Source: Argentina anserina (Eukaryota > Streptophyta > Magnoliopsida > Rosales > Rosaceae). Taken from it: a stretch of 64,000 bases of DNA. Positions 54,760-64,000 of the stretch are shown one piece after another. The notes beneath the pieces are model-generated. The model made no database searches. It was not told the DNA's origin and saw only the letters and a list, made by a program, of their open reading frames with translations. The number at the start of each line of letters is the position of its first letter. The stretch's first letter is position 1. The translations under genes were made by a program, and so were the position numbers. The stretch lies in the NCBI RefSeq assembly GCF_933775445.1, contig NC_065877.1, forward strand, positions 24,924,001-24,988,000, written 5' to 3'.

Positions 54760-54897
54760 AATCTAGCATACATCAATGTATGTTATACATCCCACATCTA
54801 ACGGTTGACAACAGATATTATTTTTCTGACCTCACTCATAAAACAATATGGACCGTCGGATGTGAGATGTATAGTATACATTGATGTATACTAGAAT
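54760..54897. mobile_element. Hairpin MITE with about 48-bp inverted ends
   Basis: The left arm starts ATCTAGCATACATCAATGTA and runs to about 54808; the right arm (about 54850-54897) is its near-perfect reverse complement (reversed start TTCTAGTATACATCAATGTA). Only about 40 bases separate the arms. A single transcript would fold into a long hairpin. I could not fix the target duplication. Confidence 0.7.
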
Positions 54898-55760
54898 TTT
54901 CCGTGACATGATGCCAAAGTCATAAAAGGTTAGCTAGAAATCTATAGGGAAGGGACAACAAACATATATATATTATGATCGTGTCTGTTTTACTTAAACA
55001 AATAACATGGTGGAAAATATCCCCATATACCTATCCTTAGACAAAGGAGTCAGCAAAGCCATATTCGTGAAATTAATCTGGGAAATTTATATTATCCGAT
55101 GCAGAATATAGACGGAGGCAGGCATGCACGTCACGTAGAGAAGCATGTGCTAGGTTTCATCATCCACATGCAAAACCCCGAGCCTCCTTCAAATCACATT
55201 CTATCATGCTCCAGCTGCTAGCTATAAGCTTCGTTTTCAATTATATACGATGTTAGGGTAAGACCAACAATATCAATATGATTCTATGTACGCATGTGTA
55301 ATGCGTACAAATGTTGTGTACTTTTGTGTACCCTTCTAAGTTCTACGTATATAAATGTGTGACTTTTCAAGAGGTTGATTGATAGCTAGCATGGATTAAT
55401 TGCGTGGCCCAGCTGCACTTGGCTTTGTCTTCAATTCAATTCTATCACATTACGGGTATATAGATGCATCAAAAGGAATGGGCATATGTGCCACTGATTA
55501 AGTATCTAAATTCTGGTATTTTGAATGTAGTTTAGTACTTTAGAGATACTCAGGAGTTGAATAATTGGTTGGTGAGTTGGTACCCCTGGACGCGCGTTTC
55601 AAATTGTCAAAGGGTTCTCAGATATATACTGGGATTCGAATCAACACGAAAGGCTGGGGATCGAACGTTCAGGTCTAAGGAGCTCTCATCAGCCTGTTTT
55701 ACCTGAAAAGCAGTTGCAGTGCATATGAAGCAAACACGGACGATTAAAGCAATGTAAAAC
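54898..55760. other. Intergenic, no gene recognised
   Basis: No credible frame or named repeat. Confidence 0.4.
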
Positions 55761-55763
55761 TTG

Positions 55764-56010
55764 TTAGAATTATAAGATTGTTTTACCCTAGAGTAGTTTT
55801 GTCATTCGATTATCTCAACTTAGGTATATAACTCTTGTAACTTCTTTATTCTATATCAATGAGAATCAACATAATGTAACTTCTAAAGTATTCTTGTTTT
55901 CTTTACTTTCTTTCACAATTCATTTCAATATATAAATGCTAAATCATTTCATTGTATCCGATCTACTACCTTGTGGTTTCTGTGTCTATCCTAGCTTTAC
56001 TTCCGCGTTT
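55764..56010 (+). repeat. Possible LTR remnant (Copia-like)
   Basis: Begins TGTTAGAATTATAAG, includes GGTATATAACTCTTGTAAC (TATA-like) and CAATGAGAATCAACA, and ends in CTTTACTTCCGCGTTTA, a layout common in plant Copia LTRs. Its right end and a target duplication could not be fixed, and no partner LTR is in the window. Confidence 0.35.
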
Positions 56011-56879
56011 ATTTGAACTTAGTTTGTAAGAGTCCAGATGTACCGCAACCAGTTGTTGGAAAAGGAGAATTTACAGTTATATTTACTGATTCTCCTCTTA
56101 TAATCACAACACTAATTGATGTAACGAGAAGAAAACACGAATTAGTTGCTAAATGAACTAGAAAGTGACTCTAAGACAGTGGGAGCCCATAGAAGAGCAA
56201 AATGTCTAGGATCGGGTGGACAATTATAACAGTCCACAAGTGTACCTAATAATTTGTTTATCTCATCTCCACATGACCTTAACCTTTCGTGCTACCTGCA
56301 CCATTTTGCAAGCTATCAAACCAAATACCCGTCGATCGTCTCTTCAATTCTGTGAATTCCAATTAAAAAAACCCCCCATTGTTTCTGTGCTTTGCTTTCT
56401 CTACTCTTCCTGCACTGGTTTCCTTCTTCGTTGTACGACTTTATCTTTAAATAAACGAAGTTTAATGGTAGCATGGTACGTACGAAAGGCGAAGGATGAG
56501 AGATTACTTAAATTCCCAAATCATCATTTCACTGAAACCCATGCGACTTCTTATTGGTTGCTACCCAGCTGCTTGTTATTCTCTCATGCCTCAAAGTTGG
56601 ACCCCCATCATCATCATCATCATCTCGTCAAATTAACAACGAGTTCAATTTCTCTCTGTTTACATTGTACATTTGTACATTAGTAATTTTCCAAGAATAG
56701 GAAGTCAATAGATATATATGATCTAAATCATATAATCTTGGAAATAATATGAAAAAAAAAGACTTATATATGGAAACCCCTAAAACCTAGTTTCGTAATT
56801 TTGATGCGTTTTTTTTAGCAGAAAAAGAAAAATTATAGAGGACCCCTTATAACATGACCGTTAAGGGATAAATCAAGCT
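56011..56879. other. Intergenic, spurious ORF only
   Basis: A 155-codon frame at 56216-56683 (+) has a His run and no recognisable domain. I do not call it a gene. Confidence 0.45.
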
Positions 56880-57355
56880 CTAAGGCAGTAGCAGCTTGGG
56901 GGATACCAACCCATTATCGAGGTTCATCGAGGGTGAGACAACAACAGTGATAGCATCAGCGAGAAAATTGGCCACTCTAAATACATGAGCAACCTTAAAG
57001 TTGTCCAATTTGGATAAGAAGTGTTTGCAGTCTCAAATTAGCGTCAAGATTTGCGGGGGGGGGGGGGGGGGGGTGACATTGAGCTGAAGGCACTTGATGA
57101 GAGTATCAGAGTCGCCTTCAATCATCAAGTGAGTAATATGTAAATGAGATGCAGCAATGAGACCATCCTTAAGGCCACAGGCCCACAACCTTCAGCAAAC
57201 AGAATAGATGAAGGGGACAAACGGCGAGCTCCATAAAGAACAAGAGTACCATTAGAGTTCCTAATCACAAAACCAGCCGCAACATTGGAGGAGTTGAGGG
57301 CACCATCAAAGTTGAGCTTGTGCCAACCAGGGTCCGGGGGATGCCATTTGATCAA
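56880..57355 (-). pseudogene. RNase H-like (RVT_3) fragment with a 19-base homopolymer
   Basis: Minus-strand reading: IKWHPPDPGWHKLNFDGALN and AAGFVIRNSNGTLVLYGARR (domain start), then after a frame change KDGLIAASHLHITHL and MIEGDSDTLIKCLQLNV, and after a G/C homopolymer HVFRVANFLADAITVVV to a stop at 56880-56882. This is a full-length but broken plant RNase H domain as found at the end of LINE-like ORFs. The homopolymer (57055-57073) and at least one frameshift break the frame. Confidence 0.7.
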
Positions 57356-58259
57356 AGAAGCAGCTCTAATGTTCTAAAAGGATGATGACCATTAACTCTG
57401 CGAAAGGCACATGAGAAAGCATGTAATTTTGATGTGTTGATGTGCCTAATTTACATGTTATTCTTACTAGTCGCAATCTCCAATTTACGACCTATCTAAT
57501 ATCACAACTCTGATTTAATTATTAAGAAAGGACTGTGTTTTATAAAGATTTTTTTTTAAAAAAAAAAAGGAAAAAGGAAACTAGTATGTTAGATATGTAT
57601 ACACATGATAAAATAATTTTTTCCCTCGTATAAAAATTTATTATCCAATCTCATAATGAGAAGCTTAATAATAACCAAGGTTACAGTACAAAGTCTTAGA
57701 AGTTATTCAATGATTCTTCAAAAAAGAAGAAGTTATTACATGATTCATTTTTGAATCAACAAAGCGCTAATGAGGAGAAGTTGACTACATGAGTGGTTTT
57801 CTTTAGTTCATAGTATGTTTGTTATGAATCACTACCCATTTTAACCTATTCATTTCTAAATTAAATTGTCCATAAAAGTAATATAGTGTTGTGACCTGTT
57901 AGATTGTCCATCTAAGTTATGAATCATAATAGAATAAACAACAGATAAATAAAGATTAATTTTATTAATTTAACAAAAAAGGGAAACAAAATAATGTGAT
58001 TCTCAATTTGCCAATCTTGTTTGGCAAAACAAAAAAAAGGTGCAATACAAAGCTTTCTTCTTCCTCCACTTTTTATTTCCTTTTTCCCTCAAATTCTACA
58101 ACTTTTGCTCAATGGCCCCTTTAACTACAAATTCAAATATTGAACAGCAAAAATTAGCAAAATTAATTTTAACTTAAGCTGGGAAATTAAAATTAAAACT
58201 CCATGTTAAACCCCAGCAGAGGTCCAACCTAAACCTTACCCTACACTCTATCACTCCCA
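57356..58259. other. Intergenic, 3' flank of the GATA gene
   Basis: No frame of note. The right end is the probable 3' UTR of the GATA gene. Confidence 0.45.
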
Positions 58260-59435
58260 CTACATCATCTGCCGAAAATCGCTCGCAGCCCGGTGGTGGA
58301 TCAAGAACTCACCCCCACCGTTGGATACGCCAAAAATCGAAGGCGGGCTCAGAAACTGATGCTGATGCGACCTCTGAAACTCCTTCTGCCGCCGCAGCTC
58401 CAGAACCTTCCTGTGCGAATTCGAATGCCGCGCCGACACGAACGTCGGGCTTGCCGCCGGCCGGTACTCCGGCACCAGCCGCCCCGACTTGTACCGCACC
58501 CCGCACGCGTTGCACAGCGTCTTCGGGCCCATCGGCCCCGTCCGCCACTGCGGCGTCTTCTCCGACGCGCAGTGGAGGCATTTCCGGCCGGAAGAGTCCG
58601 AGCCGGAGTTCGAGCTCCCGCCTTCCCGCTTCTTCCGCGACGTAGTCGCCGCCGCCGCCGTCTTCGGAGGCGTCGGCTCGGTGTTGGGAGTGATGAGGTG
58701 GAGGAGGCGAGTGGTCCAGTCGCCGGGGGCGGCGCGTGACCGCTTGCTGCGGGCCTTCCCCGGGAGAGGCGTCTCGTGGTGGAATAGCGGCGGGTTTTGC
58801 GGCGTCTCGGCCGAGGAGGAGGAGGTTTCCGGTGTTTGGGGTTTCGCCGTGGCGGCGGTTGTGGTGGTGGTGGTGGTGGAGAGGAATTGAAGGGCATTGA
58901 GGTCTTTGTCCGCCGAGAATGAGTCTTCCACAAAGTTCGATAGCCATTCCAGCTCGGCCAAGTCGTCGTACTGTAACAAAATTTACAGTTACAGAATTTA
59001 GTTTACTTCCAAATTTGCATGCGAAATTTAAATTCTAATTAAGTGTTTAATTAAAGTAATAATGACAATATTAACGTCACGGTCATGCAAACTGCATGCA
59101 GAATGCAGAGAATTAATGACAGCGTTAAATTAAATTCCAATTACGGTTAGGTGCTCAATTATTACCGGAACGCAGAGGTCGCCGGAGAATTGAGACTCGC
59201 TGAAGCTGCGGTTGCCGGAGAATTGCGCCTCTCCGCCGGAGACGGAGGAGTTGCAGCTGTCGACGGCGGTGACGGTGCTGTCGAAGAAGGCGTCGGTGAC
59301 GAGAGCGTCCTCGTTGGAGAAGTCGAGGAGGTCGTCGATGGTGAATTGGTCGGGCTTCTGGTCCGGGAGCTGCCGCTTCTCAGGGGAGAGCTGGCCGTCA
59401 AAGTATCCGCCGACGTAGAATTCCGGCAGTTCCAT
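58260..59435 (-). CDS. GATA transcription factor, subfamily A (GATA9/GATA12-like)
   Basis: Exons 59435-59166 and 58970-58260, GT-AG intron in phase 0, 326 aa. The N-terminus is acidic ([14 protein letters not shown]), as in plant subfamily A. The single zinc finger [20 protein letters not shown] followed by [20 protein letters not shown] is C-X2-C-X18-C-X2-C, the plant class IV type. A basic KARSKRSR patch before it may be a nuclear signal. A conserved C-terminal block after the finger ([25 protein letters not shown]) is normal for GATA9/12. It binds GATA motifs in the nucleus; subfamily members act in light, growth and dormancy control. Long antisense frames over this GC-rich gene are shadows. 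Confidence 0.92.
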
Positions 59436-62400
59436 TGGGAAATGTGTATCGGAATCGATGCAAGTCGTTGAGAGAGAGAGAGAGAAAAGGGTGGAGAATG
59501 AAGAGTGTGGTGGTTTGTGAGTATCTTGAGGGATTCAGAGAGAGAGTGAAGGGTGGGGGGGGGTTTTGAGGAGTGAGGAGAGGGGTAGGGATGTAATAAA
59601 GTGGATAATTGGAGGGCGGGTTTAGAGGAGGAGAGGTTTGGATTAAATAATAGGGGGAAGTGCTGCCCCCCCCTTTGCTGGCCTTTTGAACCGAACCTTA
59701 AGAAGTCTCACATGATCGCTGACAATGCCTCCACCTTTGTCACGTGCCTTTTGGACCCACCCACCCCCAGAGTGAGAACGGATAGTTTTACTGTGGGGTT
59801 GACAAAATGTAAGTGGTAATAAATGGAGGTGTTAACAAAAGCTTATCCCAGTATTTACCAGGGTCAATTGGCATGGGGATTGGTGTCGGGTGACTCGGGC
59901 CCATCTGACCCAGTCAGGGGAAACCATTGTGTAGTAAATGCAAATGGATAGTACGGCAGAGGCAGTAATATTAGTTCTTTGATCTTAAACACTTGGCTTA
60001 AGTAGAGCTTCCCCTTACATTTCACTCCTCAATTCTGGGAGGGTATGTGCACCAAGACTCTGGCACCTTTCTAACAATAAGTAATGGGTAAATTTCCGTG
60101 TTTTAAACTTTTCATTATCTGTTGGAGATTGTCTCGCTCTACAAATTTAATTGAGTCAAAACTATTCTTTTAAGTATGCGTTATGGCGTTTGTTCTAGTG
60201 AGGCAATGTGAGTTACTTGTTTCGTCGGTCAAATGGCTACAGTCTCCTATTAACAAAATGAAACTTACTGTTATTCGTATGTTCTAGTAGCTACATGGTA
60301 GAAAAGCTGATAAACATAACAATTTATGTCTCTCAATGAGCATTATCTTTCTAGTGTATCACAAAAATTGTAAAGTAAATAAAATAAATGATGATGCACT
60401 ATTTTTCTAAATGGTGCTTGCTATAATACACAAGTTATGTGTGGCTCTTATAGTTTGTTTGTATGTACTCAATGTCCCCCATTGTGTTTTACAATTTCAT
60501 TAATGGCTATAACTCGGGGCGGCCATTCTAGTCTTTGTTAAAAGAAAAACAAAACAAAAAACTACATATGTCGTGTAAAATGAATTTATAGTCTTGTTAT
60601 TACGTTTAGTATGTCATTCATTCTCACATGATTTTTCTTATTTAAAAAAAAGAGTAAGTTTCCTAATGAGTTTACAAACACATCGTTTCACTCGTTGGAA
60701 ACTATGACTATCATTGTACATTACACATCACTATATAGTAAAAAATCTAGTTTACTCTGGGGAACCACCTGGACCGCTTCTTATGCTCTCTCCCTATCGA
60801 AGTCGACACTTCTCAATGCCCCCAACAAGTGATAACGATGTATTTTCTCTATAATTGAAGTGCATTATAGTATGACATCGAAATAAAAAACAAAAATGTG
60901 AACTTTTCTCTTATGAGGTAAAAATTGAACATGAATTGATTTTGTTCTCATCATACTTCAGTGGTGGGGGAGAGTATTACCCAACATTTAGTGGGTGAAA
61001 ATGGACTGGTGAGAATGAGAAAACAAGAAATAAATTGAGAACAAAAAGGGAAGATGCTCATAGTTAATCCGATGTGGCAGGTGGGATTAAACTCATTAGA
61101 GTGAAAACCCTTACTAACAAAGCCACGTGGACGAGATCATGACCGTTATTAGGTTAAGTTGAGCTGTAAGCATCGTGCTTAAACGTGGGTGAGGGAATAT
61201 AATAGGGGTGGTTATGATATAGGAGCAGTAGTAGCAGCAAATAGGGGGTAGAAAGACAACGGATTAAAGTTAAAAAATTGAAAAAAAAATCAGAGGGAGG
61301 AAACTTAAACTAAAGAGGGGAGCACAATTCCCGAGGGATAAAAAGTATTAGGAGCAGAGGAATCCGGCTGTAAACTTGGATGCTATTATTGGAGGAGACT
61401 CTCCTTGCTTCTGCGACAAAACCTGCAGGAGGATCGATTCTACCAGGTTCTACTTGTTAACTCGATTACTTCTCCTTAATTTTCACTTCATTCTTACTAG
61501 AAATAACCAGATGTAAAATGATAATGGGTTTGATGACTCTCAAGTGTTTCTTGTCACTGATAATGATTTCGGGAACCAGATGTTTCTAGTTTTAAGCTGG
61601 CAGAATTTTAAGCTGACATGATAACAAAATAAGAAATGACACTTGCAATCATTATATATAACGTTATGTGTCATTTAAAACAATTAATGCATAATTGCAT
61701 ACGTCGAACTCTTGTCTTTTTACTTATAGAAAAAAGAAGTGTATCGTAAAAAACGTCATTAGAGTCTTAGCACTTTAGTGAAATACCTTCTAGTGAATAC
61801 ATGAACGTCTTGACTCTTGACACTCAAGTGAAATCTCTCAAGGAAAAAAAATGTTTTCAAACTTTAATTTTCGGTCTGAAAATAGCATTAGTTTAGTGAC
61901 TTTAGTCCCATGACTCCAATGTACCAAGTGAGTGCAAAGGCTTAATGTCCCAACTCTCAACCATGCATCACGTACTGATTGAAAATTCTTATAGAAACAT
62001 CACTTGCACGTCTTCAATAGAGAAATGAATTTGGGAAGATAATGTTTACTTAGGCGGGGAGGTGGTCAAGTCCAAAGACTCCGAGTATGGCCGGAATCTA
62101 TCGATGACGACTTTCACTTTCTCTTGGTGCTTCCTCACACGTGCATTATGCTCTGCATGTCTAAACAGTAACATGGTAGCACGTGCACCGTAGGTCACGT
62201 GCCTCTCTCCTTAATGCATGGGCTTAGACCTTAATTGATTGAGGGGGAGTAGCTTAATTATAAGATTAGCTAGTAGCTAACCTCAATTATTGGCAATGTC
62301 ACTGGTGCACACTGTGGACTTGCCCACTCCAGTCTCCAGTGCTTTACTGACTCTACCCCCTCTACTACATGAAAGAATACTTAAACGATTTTGCGCATAT

Positions 62401-63247
62401 AGGGGTCGAAATTCGGATGGTAAAATCAGCCACAAATTACAAGGAGGCGCGGAGAAACATTCCCCGATCAACAGTAATGCTCACTCTTCATTCGCCTTTG
62501 CGATGCATTACGAAATCAAATGCCTGTAAGTGGCTGAGGTTGGGGCTGTCGGAGCTATTGCGCCATACTCAGGTTGCGGACTAAAAAAATTATCAGAGGA
62601 ACAATAGTTTTAAGCAATTTTTAGTAATGTCAAGAAAGGCACCGAGTTGGAAAGGCATCGACTCCCACGATAGATGCATCTCCAACGAAGAGGTTGGGTT
62701 TCTCCCATATTAATCTTTCTTGTTTCTCCGGGCGTGTATTACATGTCACAAATCCAAACACATTGCAGGCTCATGCAACTTCAAAGAGGTACAGAGGTCA
62801 TATGTTTTATGAAGCATTTGTGGCTACTTGTGTTGTGGTGTACTGGAAACACACTACACGCTCCAGAGCAGGGTGGCGGGGAGATAGGTTCATATATATA
62901 AGGGCTAGAAACAACAGCCCTCACACCGTTGCCATTAATGAAACTGACAGGTTCTTATATTAAGAAGAGATGGGAGGGGAGAGTGAAGGCACTATGCAGC
63001 TCCGCTGCTAGGTTCTTATACTGACATGAGAAAGGAGGGAAGATATACCACTTCCGGGCACTATGCAGTCGGCCACTGGAGTTGTGTCATTTCGAATTCA
63101 TGTCAATTAGTAACTGAGCAATCCAAATAACTTGATACCATCTCACTTCAGATAACTCATTTTCAAACGGACTCTCTTCCGATGACGAGTTTTCAGAAAG
63201 TAAAGCAAATCCTTTCACCTACCTGAATAAACTACAGAATGAGATAT
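59436..63247. other. 5' flank of the GATA gene and intergenic sequence, no gene recognised
   Basis: 59436-59600 is the likely 5' UTR and promoter (GAGA-rich near 59470-59490, G-rich near 59555). From about 60000 to 62280 it is AT-rich with no gene. Frames of 62-89 codons at 62283-62963 match nothing I know; they overlap on both strands and I leave them uncalled. Confidence 0.4.
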
Positions 63248-63325
63248 CTACTGAAAAGCGGTCACAGCCATTGTAAATGTCGGCTCTGGTGTTAGTGGTG
63301 CAGGTCCATAATCCACATTAGGGAT
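63248..63325 (-). CDS. Probable last exon of an unidentified gene running off the right edge
   Basis: Minus-strand reading from 63325 gives IPNVDYGPAPLTPEPTFTMA, then VTAFQ and a stop at 63248-63250, 26 codons including the stop. It is preceded by a good acceptor (TTTC..GAAACAG). No other exon is found to 64000, so upstream would be a long intron. I do not recognise the protein. The evidence is the clean frame, the Pro-rich composition and the splice site; a chance match is possible. Confidence 0.4.
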   Translation of the reverse strand: MPNVDYGPAPLTPEPTFTMAVTAFQ

Positions 63326-64000
63326 CTGTTTCAAGAAGCACATGTCTCACTATATTGAGCCACTGACAAGGAAAACCAGTTCTAAGTGTAAATTGAAAAC
63401 AGCACCACGTTTAAATAGGCAAAACAGTGTATATCAGACTTGATACAAACGCTGAAGAAAAATGCAGCAGTTATATGCACGCAAAAACTTTGAAGTACAA
63501 AGCAAGATTGCAATTTAGCTTCAACGTGCCCAATAAACAAAGCACAAGGTAACTAAACAACAGTCGGTGTTCCCAACACATGATTAATGACCAAGGTAAG
63601 CTAAGCCATCAAAAACAATTCCAATCAAACAAGGCAGCAAACAATTTTTAGAAACCAAGTTTCAATGGATACAAAGTTACAAACTCATTCCACATATGGT
63701 ATCTGTATTGAGAATCACATGTATCAATCTATTGAGCCACTGATAAGGCAAAACCAGCGCATATCAGAGTTGGTTGAAAACAACACCAAGTTTAAATGGG
63801 AAAATAAACTTGATTCAAAAGCTTAAGAAAACTACAGCAGTATATACACAGCAAAAACCTTTGTAATACAAAGCAAAATTGCTATTACGCTTCAACGTGC
63901 CCTATAAACAAAGCACAAAGTAAATAAACAACCGTCAGTGTTCCCAACATATGATGATTAATGACTGAGGTAAGCTAAGCCCCCAGAAAAACTTCCAGTC
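63322..64000. repeat. Tandem duplication, about 376-bp period
   Basis: 63322-63620 and 63698-64000 align along their lengths: TATTGAGCCACTGA, AAGCACAA, GCTTCAACGTGCCC and GTGTTCCCAAC recur in order. Divergence is moderate with small indels. On the minus strand the unit includes the end of an intron and the first bases of the next exon. Confidence 0.75.

Noticed and set aside
56216..56683. 155-codon + strand frame
   Set aside because: Low-complexity, Cys/Leu/His-rich with a six-His run, no homology I recognise, no splice or promoter support.
58293..58947. Several long frames on both strands across the GATA gene
   Set aside because: GC-rich coding sequence lacks stops in other frames; only the GATA frame has the zinc finger and the splice sites.

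Overview
The window is nuclear DNA of a flowering plant, almost certainly a eudicot. It is AT-rich, its genes have GT-AG introns, and it carries typical plant families: ankyrin-PGG (ACD6/ITN1-like), FTSHI, a CASP-like protein, NUP35, an early nodulin-like phytocyanin and a GATA factor. It also holds many plant transposon remnants. A rosid, perhaps Rosaceae, is my impression from the repeats, not something I can prove. I find no CRISPR array, operon or convincing tRNA/rRNA gene.

Left third (1-29180): a tandem cluster of ankyrin-repeat/PGG membrane-protein genes, all on the + strand. Copy 1 is only its 3' end (1-326). Copy 2 (3650-15549) is split in its last exon by a 9377-bp LTR retrotransposon (5636-15012) with a 5-bp target duplication. 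Copy 3 (23110-25502) looks intact: 3 exons, 627 aa. Copy 4 (26919-29180) has an in-frame TAG between the ankyrin part and the PGG part. So two of the three copies seen in full would make soluble ankyrin proteins without the membrane module. Copies 2, 3 and 4 share the same three-exon plan with a 416-bp middle exon. Between the copies lie a duplicated promoter block with a W-box-like palindrome, an isolated N-acetylglutamate-synthase-like exon, a 1.1-kb non-LTR insertion and a decayed neurochondrin gene.

The retrotransposon is a Ty3/Gypsy chromovirus derivative on the minus strand. Its two about 2.95-kb LTRs are nearly identical, so the insertion is young. Its 3.5-kb interior has only broken gag, integrase and chromodomain remnants, so it was probably mobilised in trans.

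Middle (31670-50612): housekeeping-type genes, all on the minus strand: an early nodulin-like phytocyanin, plastid FTSHI2 (11 exons, 882 aa), a CASP-like protein (3 exons, 217 aa), NUP35 (3 exons, 333 aa) and a small unidentified 3-exon gene (113 aa). From memory, the order FTSHI2 - CASPL3A - NUP35 matches Arabidopsis At3g16290 - At3g16300 - At3g16310, a conserved microsyntenic block. A 2-kb repeat made of three about 506-bp units lies between FTSHI2 and the CASP-like gene.

Right third (50613-64000): mostly transposon debris (a degenerate TIR element, a non-LTR insertion with a 12-bp target duplication, a hairpin MITE, a possible LTR remnant, an RNase H fragment), then a two-exon GATA factor (58260-59435, minus). 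After about 3.8 kb without a gene I recognise, there is a probable last exon of a minus-strand gene running off the right edge, next to a tandemly duplicated intron segment.
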